64,000 nt of DNA from Lineus longissimus (Eukaryota; Nemertea; Pilidiophora; Heteronemertea; Lineidae): the NCBI RefSeq assembly GCF_910592395.1, contig NC_088308.1:10805001-10869000 (forward strand), read 5' to 3'. Below are positions 1-11,092 of the stretch, in pieces. A program made the position numbers and the translations under genes. A model generated the notes under the pieces. That model was given only the letters and a program-made list of their open reading frames with translations, was not told the DNA's origin and made no database searches. Within the stretch, counting starts at the first letter, position 1; each line of letters begins with the position of its first letter.

Positions 1-388
1 CGCAAAACAGTTCCACAAATCTTGTGGTGTCAAGAAGTTAGTGAACCCTAAGTACTGCCGTGGACGATGTTAGTCATGTTTTAGCAGAGCGAATCTTCCA
101 ACCTCGTTCCAAGGGTATTTCCCGCTCGACGGGGTTGATGGTCGTTTACAATATGGTGAACTACCTGCCCATCTCGCCCCTTAAGCCCAGGGGACGAGGT
201 GGCGAGCCTTCACGATCTTGTCAGTGTAAGAAAACTGAATGTTGAACGGGGGTAATAGCAGACTTCCAAAACGTTTACCCAACTTTTGGTCTCACCTCAA
301 ATACGGATGTCCTACCCCTCAAATAACTGGCCAAATATTAGTTATAAATACCAGGTTTAATCCTTATCAGGTTTAATCCTTATTTCAG

Positions 389-636
389 GTGCGAAAAGGA
401 GATCAACAACGTCTTTGACAGACTACCTCGCCGAAAAACTAGGCCAGGATGCAGAGATTAAAAATGAGGAAACTAAGTTAAAGAAGGAGGAATTGGAACT
501 AAAGAAGGAGGAGCTGAAATTGCAGGCAGCCAAGTTCGAAATGGAACGAAAGGAACGGGAGCAAAGATTGGAAATGGAGAAAGAAGAAAAACAAGCATAT
601 ATGCAGATGATGGGTGCCTGCCTGGCGAAAAAGTGA
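389..636 (+). CDS. 3' exon of a Harbinger-partner-like coiled-coil protein
   Basis: A splice acceptor (polypyrimidine stretch then CAG at 386-388) opens a frame that runs to a TGA at 634-636. It begins with a short conserved-looking block (SLTDYLAEKLGQ) and continues as a highly charged K/E/L/R heptad-like coiled coil ending in MQMMGACLAKK. PIF/Harbinger elements usually carry, beside the transposase, a Myb/SANT or MADF-type partner with a similar charged helical C-terminus; here only the C-terminal exon is visible and upstream exons would lie left of the window or be lost. It converges on the HARBI1-like transposase gene that ends at 998. A related block (SLADFLTKRLGQ) occurs in the exon at 10799-10906. 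The partner role is inferred from context; the coiled coil and splice site are seen directly. Confidence 0.5.
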
Positions 637-997
637 CTCAAGAGATCTATACAATTTCATGTACATGTAGAATGAAATGAAATTACATGCTTGCAACTAA
701 CAACGTTCATTGATTTTTTATTCTTTTTTAAGGGCTTACATATATTTTACATATAATATATATTTACAAATCCAATGGCTTCCAGCAGCATTCTGGTGTT
801 AAAATATTCTTGACAATTCACATTACAATGTACATGTAGAAGTGGAGCCGGTGTAATAGAATCAGATGCCCCCTGATATTAAATGCCCTCAACAATAGAA
901 CACGGCACCACTCAATAGGCCTCCAGGAGGCCAAGACCCTTAATCCGAAGACGAACAATACAGGCGGGCATCAGGAAAGGGAGGGCATTTGATTCTA
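637..997. repeat. Intergenic stretch with a 24-bp inverted repeat
   Basis: This spacer between two convergent coding regions holds an imperfect inverted repeat: 848-871 pairs with 983-1006 (CCGGTGTRATAGAATC core). The right arm overlaps the last codons and stop of the transposase gene. It could be a terminal repeat of a small element or a shared 3'-end structure. Nothing else is recognised here. Confidence 0.45.
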
Positions 998-3274
998 TCA
1001 CACCGGTCGCAAATACTCCTCGAGTGACGGTGGATAACACTGGAAGAACATGGATGTGGTGTTGCCATAAATACAGGTGTGGCAGTTTGTCAGGAGCGCT
1101 CCAACCAAATACATGTTTGCGACCGGCTGCAAAAATACCTTTAGGTTTTTTTTAAAATCTAAAAAAGCAAATTCTTGCACTATGTTCCCGAACCCCCACT
1201 CTACACATTCCCTAACGCTCGACATGCCTCTGTTGAATTCAACTTGTTCCTCCGTCAAATTCGCTCCCTTGAACGGCTTTATCAGGCAGCGCCGAATAGG
1301 GTAGGCTGTGTCGCCATACAAGTAGTATGGATTTCCGTCCTGATCGGTAAAATCCAAGGCCTGCAACTGCGGCAAAAGCCCGCTCATTCGGAGCAAGGCA
1401 CAATCATGTCTTCTTCCTTCAACTGGCCCAAACAAATTGCCAATCAGTCCATTGGGCAGCATGATCGATTGAAATTTGAGTGCATGAACTCTCTTATGGC
1501 CGTTGTAGCACACTCTCTGAAACTGTACCGGCCGACAGATGGGACGGACGGTTCCATCCAGGAATCCCCAGCAATGACTAAGTGGAGCACCCTTCGCCTC
1601 CACCGCCTCCGCATATGTCTGGATGTGCTGTGCATCAAGCCAAGGCTGGTTGAGGTTCGACAGGAGATGACCGAATGTTGTGCACAAGTGGTCAACCTGA
1701 AAACAAAACACCGGACAAGTTTTAGATATTTTTAACGCGGCTTGGGGTTGTATGGCCCATACAGTGTAAAATCCGTCGGTCATGCTAAATACATACACTA
1801 AGAATGAAAAAGGTTGACCTGGTGTTGTACGTGCTCTCGTGTCAGTCTCTTTAATAGCCAGGATTAGCAGCCGCCCGACTCCGACTCCGAGTACGAGTAC
1901 GAGTCAGAGTCGGATCCGCGCGCGAATGTTCAGTTTGATCGATTAGCAACGTCACGACTCCCGGTCAGAGTTGATCTCAGTTCCAGGTGTTTTACGTTAG
2001 ATGGCGCTGCGAAACGTAAACATAGCAGACGACGGAAACAATCAGCTGATCGGCAGTGATTTTCCTTTGATCGTGAATTAAACCAGTTATAGAGAAATGG
2101 CAGATAGGCCTACATCTTGGACTTGGGAGCAAAAAATAACCCAAGGGCAATTGCATGCTTCCTCACTTGTAATAACCATTGATAACTACTACCATGCACA
2201 TGATGCATGTCATGTACACATGATGTACACGCATCGCATGCGCATCGATGTGCAAAAAAATCGCGAGAATGCCACCCAACAAAGATGCCCATACAGAGCA
2301 CCCTTTTTCCACCAGAACTACATTGCTGGGCATTGACATATCCTTGAAAGCATTTACATTTAAAAACGATCAGGAAATACTCCGAATCTACGATGATAAC
2401 AGAGAAATTTGCACTGGGAGCGCACTTACGAATAGAGGACGTCCAACTCGGAGTTTACGAGCGAGTACGAGTGACCACTTGGGAAACCCCCGCACTGTTG
2501 ATGACGTAAAGCGCAAAAAGGGAATCACCTCGTACTCGGAGTCGGAGTCGGGCGTCTGCTAATCCTGTCTTATATCGGCCACGAGGTGTCTTATATTATG
2601 TATATAGGAAGCATCTGTTAGACTAACAAGTTTGCAACATCACAACATACCATGTAAGTAAAAATCAGCGATAGTGTACTTGCAGGCCTTCCGAACACCC
2701 CCTCCAGGTCACACAGACGGTTTGGATAAGCCAGCCGCCTCAGAAGAACACATGTAGCTTCAACACCCTAAAAAAGCAAATAATTGGTTAGAAGCCATTC
2801 CGACCTTTTCGATGTCCCTGTCCCTATGATAGCTTTGTTAGTGGTCATTCAGTAATGATACTCTTTAAGTGAAAACAGACTACAAAAAACGGCATTGCTC
2901 CACTGATGGCTTTGCCGCTCTCATTCCTGAATGTGTGTCATGTTTAACAGCCAACTGAGTGTATGTTTGTCTAAGAACAGTGTCGGAAAATAGGCATGAA
3001 AGTACCGACTTACATTCGTTACTCCACGATTGCGGAGTACTATCTTGTCTGGAACTCTAAGAGCTTCGGCAAGTCTAAAGATCTCTTCCTTGGAAAACTG
3101 AAACATTGCCTTGTTTTCTCCGTCTGTTTGATTTTCCAGGTCAAACAGCAGGGTTTCCGAGTTGTAGGTTGATCTCGACTTCTTGTTCTCAGCTGCTGCC
3201 AAAAGTAGCCCGTCGTCCTCAAGCACAACGGCAAGTTGCAGCACGTTTTCTATCGGCATGTTATACACAGCCAT
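998..3274 (-). CDS. HARBI1-like DDE transposase gene, three exons
   Basis: Three minus-strand exons join in phase 0: 3274-3014 (donor GTAAGT), 2767-2651 (donor GTATGT) and 1696-998 (stop at 998), giving about 358 residues. Exon 1 supplies the N-terminal helical part (FQFSKEEIFRLAEALRVPD), exon 2 the LLRRLAYPNRLCDLEGVFGR segment, and exon 3 the DDE_Tnp_4 fold: FLDGT (first Asp), GDTAYP (second Asp) and RECVEWGFGN (Glu). These blocks match PIF/Harbinger transposases and the host-domesticated HARBI1 family. All three catalytic residues are present and no frame is broken, so the protein may be functional. Intron 2 contains a separate 709-bp inverted-repeat element. No terminal repeats flanking the gene itself were found, so I cannot tell an autonomous transposon from a domesticated gene. 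Confidence 0.8.
1859..2567. mobile_element. 709-bp non-autonomous TIR element inside intron 2
   Basis: The two ends are inverted copies about 38 bp long: CAGGATTAGCAG at 1859 and CTGCTAATCCTG ending at 2567, followed inward by repeats of GACTCCGACTCCGAGTACGAG. The CAGG start suggests hAT-like ends, but the flanking 8-mers do not match, so no target duplication is visible. It carries no recognisable coding sequence and lies wholly in intron 2 of the HARBI1-like gene. Confidence 0.6.
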
Positions 3275-4387
3275 TTTCTTGCTACCAGTATGTCATGTAT
3301 AATACATGAATGTGCAATTTCTCCTTGGGTCCGAGAATCGGACATCGTTATCAAAGAGTGCACGCCTTAATTGCGTAAGATGTTTAACATGAATGCCTAT
3401 TCCCCACAAAAGAGCATACCGTTCAACTTTCACGTAAACGTACACGTACACGTACACGAGCGCTAGTGCGAAAACAAATAAACAGAACCTACGTGAACGC
3501 CTACGTGCGTGAACATAGGCGTTCACGTAGGCGTTTCGCGTGAGGTTGCGAAAACACCCTATTAAGACAGCCTTTCAACGCTGTTCGGAGCCGTCACACC
3601 GAAACCCAGGTTGAATACGAAACTACGGTTGAAGAGAATCCGTCAATCACACGGCAGTTCTCCCACTGTGCGCGCAATGGATACTAGTTTCACGTTAAGC
3701 TGCAAGGTGGAGTAGCCTGATTTGGATCATGGGATATGTACGTTTTAAGCCACAAATACCAATCCTAGATATGCCACCATTGCCTGTGGAGAATGCACTG
3801 AAAATCTATAAAGAACATTTCTATATAGATTTTTTAACGGAAATTTGTGCCTCTGTATTGGATTATACAACACATGTATGTTCTCGCAAACGTAAATACA
3901 CAACAATTATAACTTTCAGTCGGAGGACCGATAAAAAGCTACGCCTTTTTGGTCAAAATAAAACACCCTTTGAGAGCTTTTTTGGGAATATCAAGTCATT
4001 TTGGGTAGGGCAGTGCCTTGTGAAATAAGGAGTACTGCACATGGACACAGGGTCTCTGGTAAAAAATATATTATTGGATTTTCGCGATGATATTATCACT
4101 TCATTTTGACTCATTTTTATGACAGACGTGCATGCAGCTTCTAGAAACCAACAACGTAGTAAAATTATGGTACTGGTTGATAACAAAAGGCTCTGAACTT
4201 GTTAAGACGTGTAGAGTACCCAACCAAAGCTTGAACAGAGGGTACACTCCGGACGCGTGAATGAGATCGAACCGCACTTTGGTCCCTGATCACCTGACTA
4301 TAGGGTAGCCTACATGTATACCAAATATGTGATCAATGGACACTTTACTGCAGTTAAAAAAAATGTGCCATATTTGAAGTCTAACGA
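3275..4387. other. Non-coding stretch with a short palindrome
   Basis: Upstream of the HARBI1-like gene. An inverted repeat CCTACGTGAACGCC at 3488-3500 and GGCGTTCACGTAGG at 3518-3531 is visible, preceded by a short CGTACA-type tandem run near 3433-3455. Nothing else is recognised. Confidence 0.4.
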
Positions 4388-5045
4388 CCTTAATCTACGC
4401 CATTTGACGTCGGTGACCTTGAAGAGTAGGTCAAATTAAAATCTGTAAGACATCCTCGCTTGGAGTACCTATCACGACATGTCCCTAAATAAGCGAGGTA
4501 TTGCACTTTTTTACCTTTTACGTTTTGGCCCCCTGATTGCCAAGACGAGAATGAGATCTGACCTAGTGGGGTCATCCGTAGCAAGGTTCAAGGGTTAAGA
4601 CACATGCCGTAGTTACACTCTAACTACCAATTTACAACAATTGACCTCAGTGACCTTGATGGGTAATCAAATCAAAAACCCATACAGTATGTTATGCATC
4701 CTTGCTTGGGGTACCGACCATAAAAAATCATCGAAAACAAGTGACTAATTAGCGAGATATCACCCTTTTTCCCTTTTCAGTTTTGGCCCCCTGGCGACCG
4801 AAATCAGGCGTGAGAGGTTATCTGATGGGGGGGGGGGGTCATGTGAACTCTGTTTCAAGTTCATAGCTGCAGCTGTAAAGAAACATGCCATAGCTACACT
4901 TAGAGGGCCAATTTATTTCCGCTATTCGACTTCTGAGACTTTGAAAAGCATGTCAAACCGAAAACCCGTAGGATATCCTACCATAAAACCTTTTTTCTAG
5001 CAAACACGAATCAATAATAAGCGAGATATCGCACTTTGTTTTTAC
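4388..5045. repeat. Degenerate tandem repeat, ~270-bp units
   Basis: Two full units and one partial, strongly diverged unit follow each other. Each contains, in the same order, a GACCTTGA block, a CCTYGCTTGGGGTACC-like block, AAGCGAGATAT/AATAAGCGAG, and TTTTGGCCCCCTG (near 4526, 4781). A G-run lies at 4827-4838. It has the look of a dispersed invertebrate repeat; no coding sequence is seen. Confidence 0.45.
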
Positions 5046-6881
5046 ATATTACCCTCTGGTGGCTCGACTGGTCCACATCAGTGGAGATGTACCAAACATG
5101 TACGTACATTTCAAGTTGGCAAGTTGAATGGTCACTGAAGGAGACGATATCACGTTCGGACGCACTGATGGTCAAACGACGAACGGTAACACAATATCTC
5201 TCCCTTTTTCGGAAAGCGGGGAGATAATCAGGTTAAGGTTAGTTATGATTGAGGCAGGTTTGCAGTCTGCACAAACGATGAAGTACGAAGTGTGATAGTT
5301 CATCGCTTAATGGTAGTGGTGGGAAGCGGGGAAATAAAAAAAACATCGATACTATTCTTCTACATACACCCACTTTGTATTTCGTCGTTTGTAACATTTC
5401 GTAAGGCTTGCTTGACTTGCATAACATTTATCAAGTATCAACGAGTACTTACTGATCTATTTCTGACATCGTCATCAATCATTTTGAACTGCCTACGACT
5501 GAGTGATCGGTAGAACTTGTGCTGAGATTGAGTACTAGAATGATCAACAATTGAGATAATTAATAGATCTACAAGTTTTGTGTCTATCAAAATATTGCCA
5601 TACACTTCTTTTGCTACGTCTTAGACCCATGATTGAGAGACAAGAACACCATTGATTTGTTGAGCCTTTTACCACTTAAATTGTCAATGTTTAAACGCGT
5701 CGCATCAAATACTGCGTGGTGTTGTGAATCTGAAATGTTGATATGATATTTAGGACAGTCGTGCAAGTAAATGATGAAAAGCAAAATGGTAGTAGACCAC
5801 GGACATTTTTTATCAATCGACAAATTGGACAGACGTTGATATTTCCACTCTTTTCAGCCAACTGGCAGAAAAATCTCAATTGGCAAATTAGCAAAAATGC
5901 AAAGTTAATTTTTTCATCAAATAATTTCTTTATATATGTAGACTTGCCACACCAAATATCTTTTCAATACCTCTCCAAATATGCACTTGACAGTTAAAAA
6001 CGTACTCGCGTCTAATCGATAGGTCTGGAACCTCCAACCTATGAATATTCAATGGTGGTCTTGTCATAGGAGCACCATGCCAAGGCCCTGGCAGCAGTGA
6101 TGTGTGACTAATGGTGATTTCGGACAAGAATTGACCAGGGTTTCTGGAGTTTTGGTGGAGCGACTGGTTTCATTTGACACATCAACTTATCTGGATGGCT
6201 AAAAACTGATCTATCAAATTTATTCATTAAATTGAAATTTTAAAAAAAACGTGTCGAACTTCAAGCGACAATAACTGCTCATTCTTTTCTTGCACTGAAC
6301 TGAAATTTTATCCATTCATAGAACTGAGATTCTGTCGCTCACTCTAGAAATTCTGTGCAGAAACCTTAGTTAGGTTATAGCAAGTATTTGACAGCAAATC
6401 GAAGAAAACATGCCATAAATTACAATACCCAAATTAGTCATTGAAACGTTGCCTGCAAATTCAATGGTTCATTTCTTGTTTTGGATGGTGCACCATCATG
6501 ACCAGATGACCATGTAACGTTTCAATTTCGCTTGTTTAAAACTTGAAACTAGCCAAATTAAGTGAGCCCAAGTGAAGAAAAGTGCATTTTAATTTCATTC
6601 AAATATCAAACTAACGCTTGCAGTCATATTACATTTAAACCACATCTTCGATTTCATGTTCCAAATGATTGTTTAGTTCGTTTAGTTTGGCTTGTTTATT
6701 TTGGGTCATTTCACCTTTTACATTATATCGTATAGACCAACCAGGGCCTGTTATAATTATTCACGTAATCTCATGACAATAGAGATTGGATATCTTAGTA
6801 GTGATCATCCCTTGAAGTTCGGCGCGATTTTTTTAGCCTTTCGATATGTACTTGGAGAGCAATGTCCTAAAAATCAGTTAC
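5046..6881. other. Intronic stretch, nothing recognised
   Basis: AT-rich sequence downstream of the last visible exon of the SLOG-domain gene. Small open frames are present on both strands but none has splice signals, motifs or relatives elsewhere in the window. Confidence 0.4.
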
Positions 6882-7029
6882 CTGGAACCTTTTCCTTTTG
6901 TGTTCCATAAATGAAGAATGCGGTCGGCGGCACCCCCGGATCCTTTGATCACAACCATCGGTATTTGAGGTGATTGCAGGAAAAACTGCAATGCGCTCTC
7001 CGGAGGTTTTCCGCCAAACATCAGAGAAA
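6882..7029 (-). CDS. SLOG/TRPM-like gene, fourth visible exon
   Basis: Acceptor CAG at 7032-7030 and donor GTAACT after 6882. The exon enters in the phase left by the exon at 8783 and encodes FGGKPPESALQFFLQSP, then IPMVVIKGSGGAADRI. In TRPM channels the corresponding stretch is a VVVCDGSGRAAD-like loop of the N-terminal SLOG/LSDAT domain, part of its Rossmann-like nucleotide-binding pocket. It ends in phase 2, so a further exon must lie below position 1 or was missed. Family assignment rests on the combined four exons; whether a channel part follows is not visible. Confidence 0.65.
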
Positions 7030-7120
7030 CTGAGGTTGTTGTGTCTGTTCATATCAAAAATATCAAGATGACATTGATACATATTATAACGGTTTTCTTG
7101 AAAATCCTAAAGGCTCATTT

Positions 7121-7205
7121 TAGAGATTCAAAATTTGAAACTTGACTTCGAATTTCAAAACTCGACTTCGAATATCAAAACTCGACTTCAAGATTCAAAA
7201 GTCGG
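7121..7205. repeat. Short ~21-bp satellite block (copy 1)
   Basis: About four diverged units of the type TTCAAAACTCGACTTCGAAT follow each other. The same unit recurs in the opposite orientation at 19119-19262, there with about seven copies, and the outer sequence (AAGGCTMATTT) also matches in inverted orientation. Confidence 0.6.
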
Positions 7206-8782
7206 TTTTCATCACAATTGCCGACTGCCGATTGCTTAAATGGTTACTGGAACAAGTGCTCAATTTTTGTCTCCGTTGAAATGGAGGGTAATGTTTAGTA
7301 AATTGAAAAGTAAACGCTTAGTCAACTAACAGAACTGACACCCCCGTCACACCCATTGATGTCAATCTCACCGAATAAGGGAAACCCCAACCCTCTAAAA
7401 AACCCACCTTGATTGGCCAGGAAACACCGTATGTCTTTCCAGCATGCTCAACCCATTCCGACGGAGGGAGCTGAACCCCCACCCAATCCCTCCCCTCTTC
7501 ATGGCCTTCCGAGACGTTTTACTTGATACATGTACCTTTCTTATGACCCCCATTAATTACCACCCTCTCTCTTAAACCCCCAAAACAATCGTAATACTCG
7601 CTACGTTCCGTCACTCCGAGAAGCATAAAGGGGAGTCGACATACTCCCACCCCTCTTCGTCTGAACGTCCTAGGGTCAGTCGGTCCGTCCATCTGTCGGG
7701 CCGTCTGTCTGGCAACTTGTGAACGTGATACATGTTGAAATCAGTCGCATATCAAAGACAAATTTGATGTTCCTTAAATTTCTTCATCATCCAGTTGGAA
7801 ACATAAAATATTAGTCAGGTAAAATAAATCCTAGGTTGTGTAAAAACGAAACCTTTTCGGCCAAATTTGATGTGTAGGTAAAGAATAGGCACAGTATTAA
7901 AGAACCTACTCGGAAAGTAGGTCACCACATCTAAATCCAAGATGGCGGCCACTTTATCTGTTAAAATCTTGTGAGTTCACTTGCAAACGCGAAATTTGTA
8001 GAAGTCCGTCACGTATTAGTGACAGCATCAAGTATTCTTGATGAAATGTTAGTTCGTCTACAGTAGTATTGGTGGAAATACTAAAATGTGTACCCTTGTA
8101 CAGACATTTTTGTGAAAATTAGATAGTTTATATAAATTTCTGTAGTTTTTATGACTAAAGTGTTGCTTCATCCGGGTCACTACTTTTCATAGAACTCCGC
8201 CATTCTTTAAAAGCTGCAGCGAGATTTTGAAAAGGTTACTATCTCCAATGTGTATCACTCTTCAATCAACTCATAAAAACATAAATTTGTGTTCTTTTTG
8301 TTGCTGAAGTAATGAGTTGAGTTATAGGAAGTATTGGAGTGTGGGGCCGTTAATTATAGCTTCAGCGATGGAGGAGACACGATTGAATTCATGCACACGA
8401 AAACTCGACCCCGTGCCGCGCCCAGTTCATGTTATACAATCATGTACATGTACATTGCATGGCTCATTGTGTTGTGTTGTTGGAATATGTGTGCACTGTC
8501 ATGACTGTCCGTCATAGTGACACTTGTAGTAAATGGGTTTCATATACCATGACTTCGTATGTATACTACAAGCGCGCACGGACCTACACGGGTCCTAGAT
8601 GCAAAATACTAGTATCATGAAAAGAAAATGTTACTGACTTCTGATAGGCTGGTTAGGAAATTTTAAAAACATCACCTGCGTCCCGAAGGATGCATCCTTA
8701 TAAAAATCACCAGCTACGAGGTTTTATAGCGGACCTACAGAACACTAACACCCTTGAGACACCTTTCGTCAGGGGAACTTAC
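7206..8782. other. Intronic stretch, nothing recognised
   Basis: Intron between two SLOG-gene exons. A C-rich, purine-poor tract lies at 7330-7700; no gene, element end or RNA is recognised. Confidence 0.4.
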
Positions 8783-8945
8783 TCAACTCGGTGCTGATAT
8801 AACTCTGGAGCTTAGCAATGAAAGCAGCCGGTGCTGTTCCTTCGGCGTCATCACCAACAAGTTTGACATGTTTATTTCTGTCTTTCGATGGACCTTCACT
8901 TGGTGTGCTGTATGACGTCGTCCCAGCCGAGGTTGATTTCTTGGC
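8783..8945 (-). CDS. SLOG/TRPM-like gene, third visible exon
   Basis: The 163-bp exon is open from acceptor (CAG, RC of 8946-8948) to donor GTAAGT. It enters in phase 0 and leaves in phase 1, matching its neighbours on both sides. It starts with a Ser/Thr-rich linker and then reads DRNKHVKLVGDDAEGTAPAAF and AKLQSYIS. TRPM SLOG domains have at this place a histidine-hydrophobic-VDDGT segment followed by a helix ending LEKYIS, so the order of motifs is the same. No start codon is present, so the exon is only recognisable through splice signals and phase. Confidence 0.65.
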
Positions 8946-10026
8946 CTGAAAAAATAAAATTCAGATGGTCGTTATTCGTGCACTTAACAGCTAGTACACC
9001 CAAAGACAGAGAAATGGAATAGATGAATAGTATACCCGCCGAGAACCTGGATCAGCATTGAAAAAAACGCCTGGCTTACTTTTTATCAGCAGATCACTTT
9101 TGTCCAAAGTTTCTACTAATAAAAGGCCATAAAAGACCAAACTAATCTGGATCGTACATTCCTCAAATAGCGTAACTCGTTAAGTAGCGATTATCAGGCT
9201 AATAAGGAAATGGTATTTTAACGAAGTTCTAAACCCCTCTAAGACGAAGAGTACCCACCACCACGCAATAGCACGGGAAATTAAATAATCACTTTTGTCC
9301 GAATTCCTAATTCTTAGTCTTTATGATTTCTTTGCTAAAAGAAAGCTAAACCGTTTATTCTGTTGATTTGGTAAGCAAATACTGTACATGCTGAAAATAT
9401 CATACCCTCAGAATGAAATTCTCGGGGAAATCGTGATTTGGTTGACACCTACCTGGAACTTGCCTTCATGCTAATTGCAAAGACTCTCAATGTGTAAACA
9501 GGCAAAGACTTCTTGATGAAATGGTCAGCCCTGACAATAGTGACGACTTCAGCGACTATTTATGACAAGACATGCAAGTCGTCAGACTCTTTTAGACTGG
9601 CTTAAACTGATCGGTGTGATCAAGAAGAGTTTATTCTCATTTTATCTTACCATGGAGTAACAATTTTTGCTTTTTAAATGCGTGTAAAAAGTCGTCTGCT
9701 ATTAAGTTAAAAGGAAATAACCTAGACATTGGCAGTTCGCATAGCTGATTAAACCTGGTGTTAGGTGTTAGGGTAATAGATTTGTAGCATATGTGTAATA
9801 TGTATATATGTAATACTAATTATGAATACTAGCATAATACGTGGCGCAGGCAGGTTCAAATGGTCTATACCTTGAATTGCATGGCCGAACGATCATATTA
9901 TTGCAATGAAAATATAATGCAATATCAATGGGGCCACATCGAAGACACAAATGATATATAACACGTTATTACGCGATAACTGAATCTCAGAATGAGGATG
10001 GTATACACAGGTAGGCTACACACTAA
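8946..10026. other. Intronic stretch, nothing recognised
   Basis: Part of the 10.7-kb intron between SLOG-gene exons. No element ends or coding potential recognised apart from the Harbinger-type element that begins at 10027. Confidence 0.4.
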
Positions 10027-10780
10027 AGCTCTGTACACACTGACAACATTTTGGGAAACATGTTGGCCAACATGTTGTCCAGGTGCGATGTTATCGAAAA
10101 TTTGGCCCTGTATACACATGACAACATTCGACAACATGTTGGGCAACTTGTTGTCGAATGTTTCCGAGAAATGAGGATTTTTGAGGGAATATTTTTGAGG
10201 GAAATTCATAAACAATGGAAGATTCCAAGAGAAGAAGATGTATTGTCGGTGGCTCTGCCATAATTTTACGTATCCTGATTGAAAGACGGCGAAGAAGACG
10301 TAAAGATGAGAAAAGAGTGTGGACAAGACCATGGATTTATATGAGACACCAGCATGGGGCAAATTTTGTAGCTATTTCTAGAATAGCAGCTTTCTTTTTG
10401 TTCTTGTCTTTATATTCCCTGGATGTTACATCCCATAAACAGGCACAACTTTCCCATACTGCAATAAGTTGTTCAACTTCACTCAGTAACCATTCCTTGC
10501 TTGAGGCTGCCATTTTGACTACATCACATGGCTTAAGGTAGATCATGTGATTTGTGGCCTATTTCTGATTGGATAAAACTCGACAACATCATTAGCATCT
10601 CGGCAACAAAATTGATTTTGTATTATTTCGACAACATTTGAGCAACATTTGGCCAACATGTTACCGAATGTTTCCCAATGTTTCCGAACTGTACACACTG
10701 CCAACATTTTCGATAACATCGCACCTGGACAACATGTTGGCCAACATGTTTCCCAAAATGTTGTCAGTGTGTACAGAGCT
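10027..10780. mobile_element. Harbinger-type non-autonomous element with TAA target duplication
   Basis: Long inverted ends start AGCTCTGTACACACTG at 10027 and end in the complement at 10780, extending roughly 75 bp with further ACATGTTGGCCAACATGTTG palindromes inside. TAA stands directly outside both ends (10024-10026, 10781-10783), the 3-bp TWA duplication typical of PIF/Harbinger. It encloses a remnant of a MADF-type partner gene rather than a transposase. Confidence 0.8.
10337..10546 (-). pseudogene. MADF/SANT-type domain remnant of a Harbinger partner
   Basis: A minus-strand frame of 69 codons reads EWLLSEVEQLIAVWE, then LWDVTSREYKDKNKKK and AILEIATKF. This is the start of a MADF-like trihelix DNA-binding domain (conserved Trp, Leu-Ile-x-x-Trp-Glu, basic run), the usual second protein of PIF/Harbinger elements. 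It lies wholly inside the 754-bp element, ends early, and has no downstream exon within the element, so it is a captured or relic exon. Domain call from motif order only. Confidence 0.55.
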
Positions 10781-10798
10781 TAATACTAGAACTATATG

Positions 10799-10906
10799 AT
10801 GGCGGACTCAATGGATGATGAGAGTCACTCACTTGCCGATTTCCTAACTAAAAGACTAGGGCAAGGACCAGCAGCTATCATAATCATGAACTTTGAGAAT
10901 GATAAG
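10799..10906 (+). CDS. Possible short exon of a Harbinger-partner gene
   Basis: ATG at 10799 opens a 36-codon frame to a donor-like AAG|GTTAGT at 10907. It contains SLADFLTKRLGQ, close to SLTDYLAEKLGQ in the exon at 389-636, so both probably come from the same family of partner proteins. No downstream exon is seen; a degenerate satellite follows directly. Confidence 0.35.
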
Positions 10907-10917
10907 GTTAGTGTGAG

Positions 10918-11092
10918 CTTACGTGCTAGTTATCGCTAATTACGTGTTAGTTATCTCGTAATTACGTGATAGTTTTCTCGTAATAACGTGATAGTTATCT
11001 CGTAATTACGCGTTAGTATCACGTACGTACGCAATAGCGCGAATTATCGTGTTATTACGTGATACTATCTCGTGCGTACGTGATAAAAAAAA
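10918..11092. repeat. Degenerate ~22-bp tandem repeat
   Basis: Units of the form GTAATTACGTGATAGTTATCTC repeat about seven times with increasing divergence, ending in an ACGTACGT-rich tail. Non-coding. Confidence 0.6.

Noticed and set aside
1175-1735. 186-codon plus-strand frame
   Set aside because: It lies antisense to the well-supported transposase exon at 1696-998; a shadow frame.
7121-7205. Short repeat cluster as a CRISPR-like array
   Set aside because: Same reason: tandem 21-bp units without spacers.
9925-10362. 145-codon minus-strand frame
   Set aside because: It crosses the end of the Harbinger-type element and reads its inverted repeat; no domain.
10918-11092. Regularly spaced short repeats that might suggest a CRISPR array
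   Set aside because: Units abut without unique spacers and decay gradually; the context is eukaryotic. It is a degenerate satellite.
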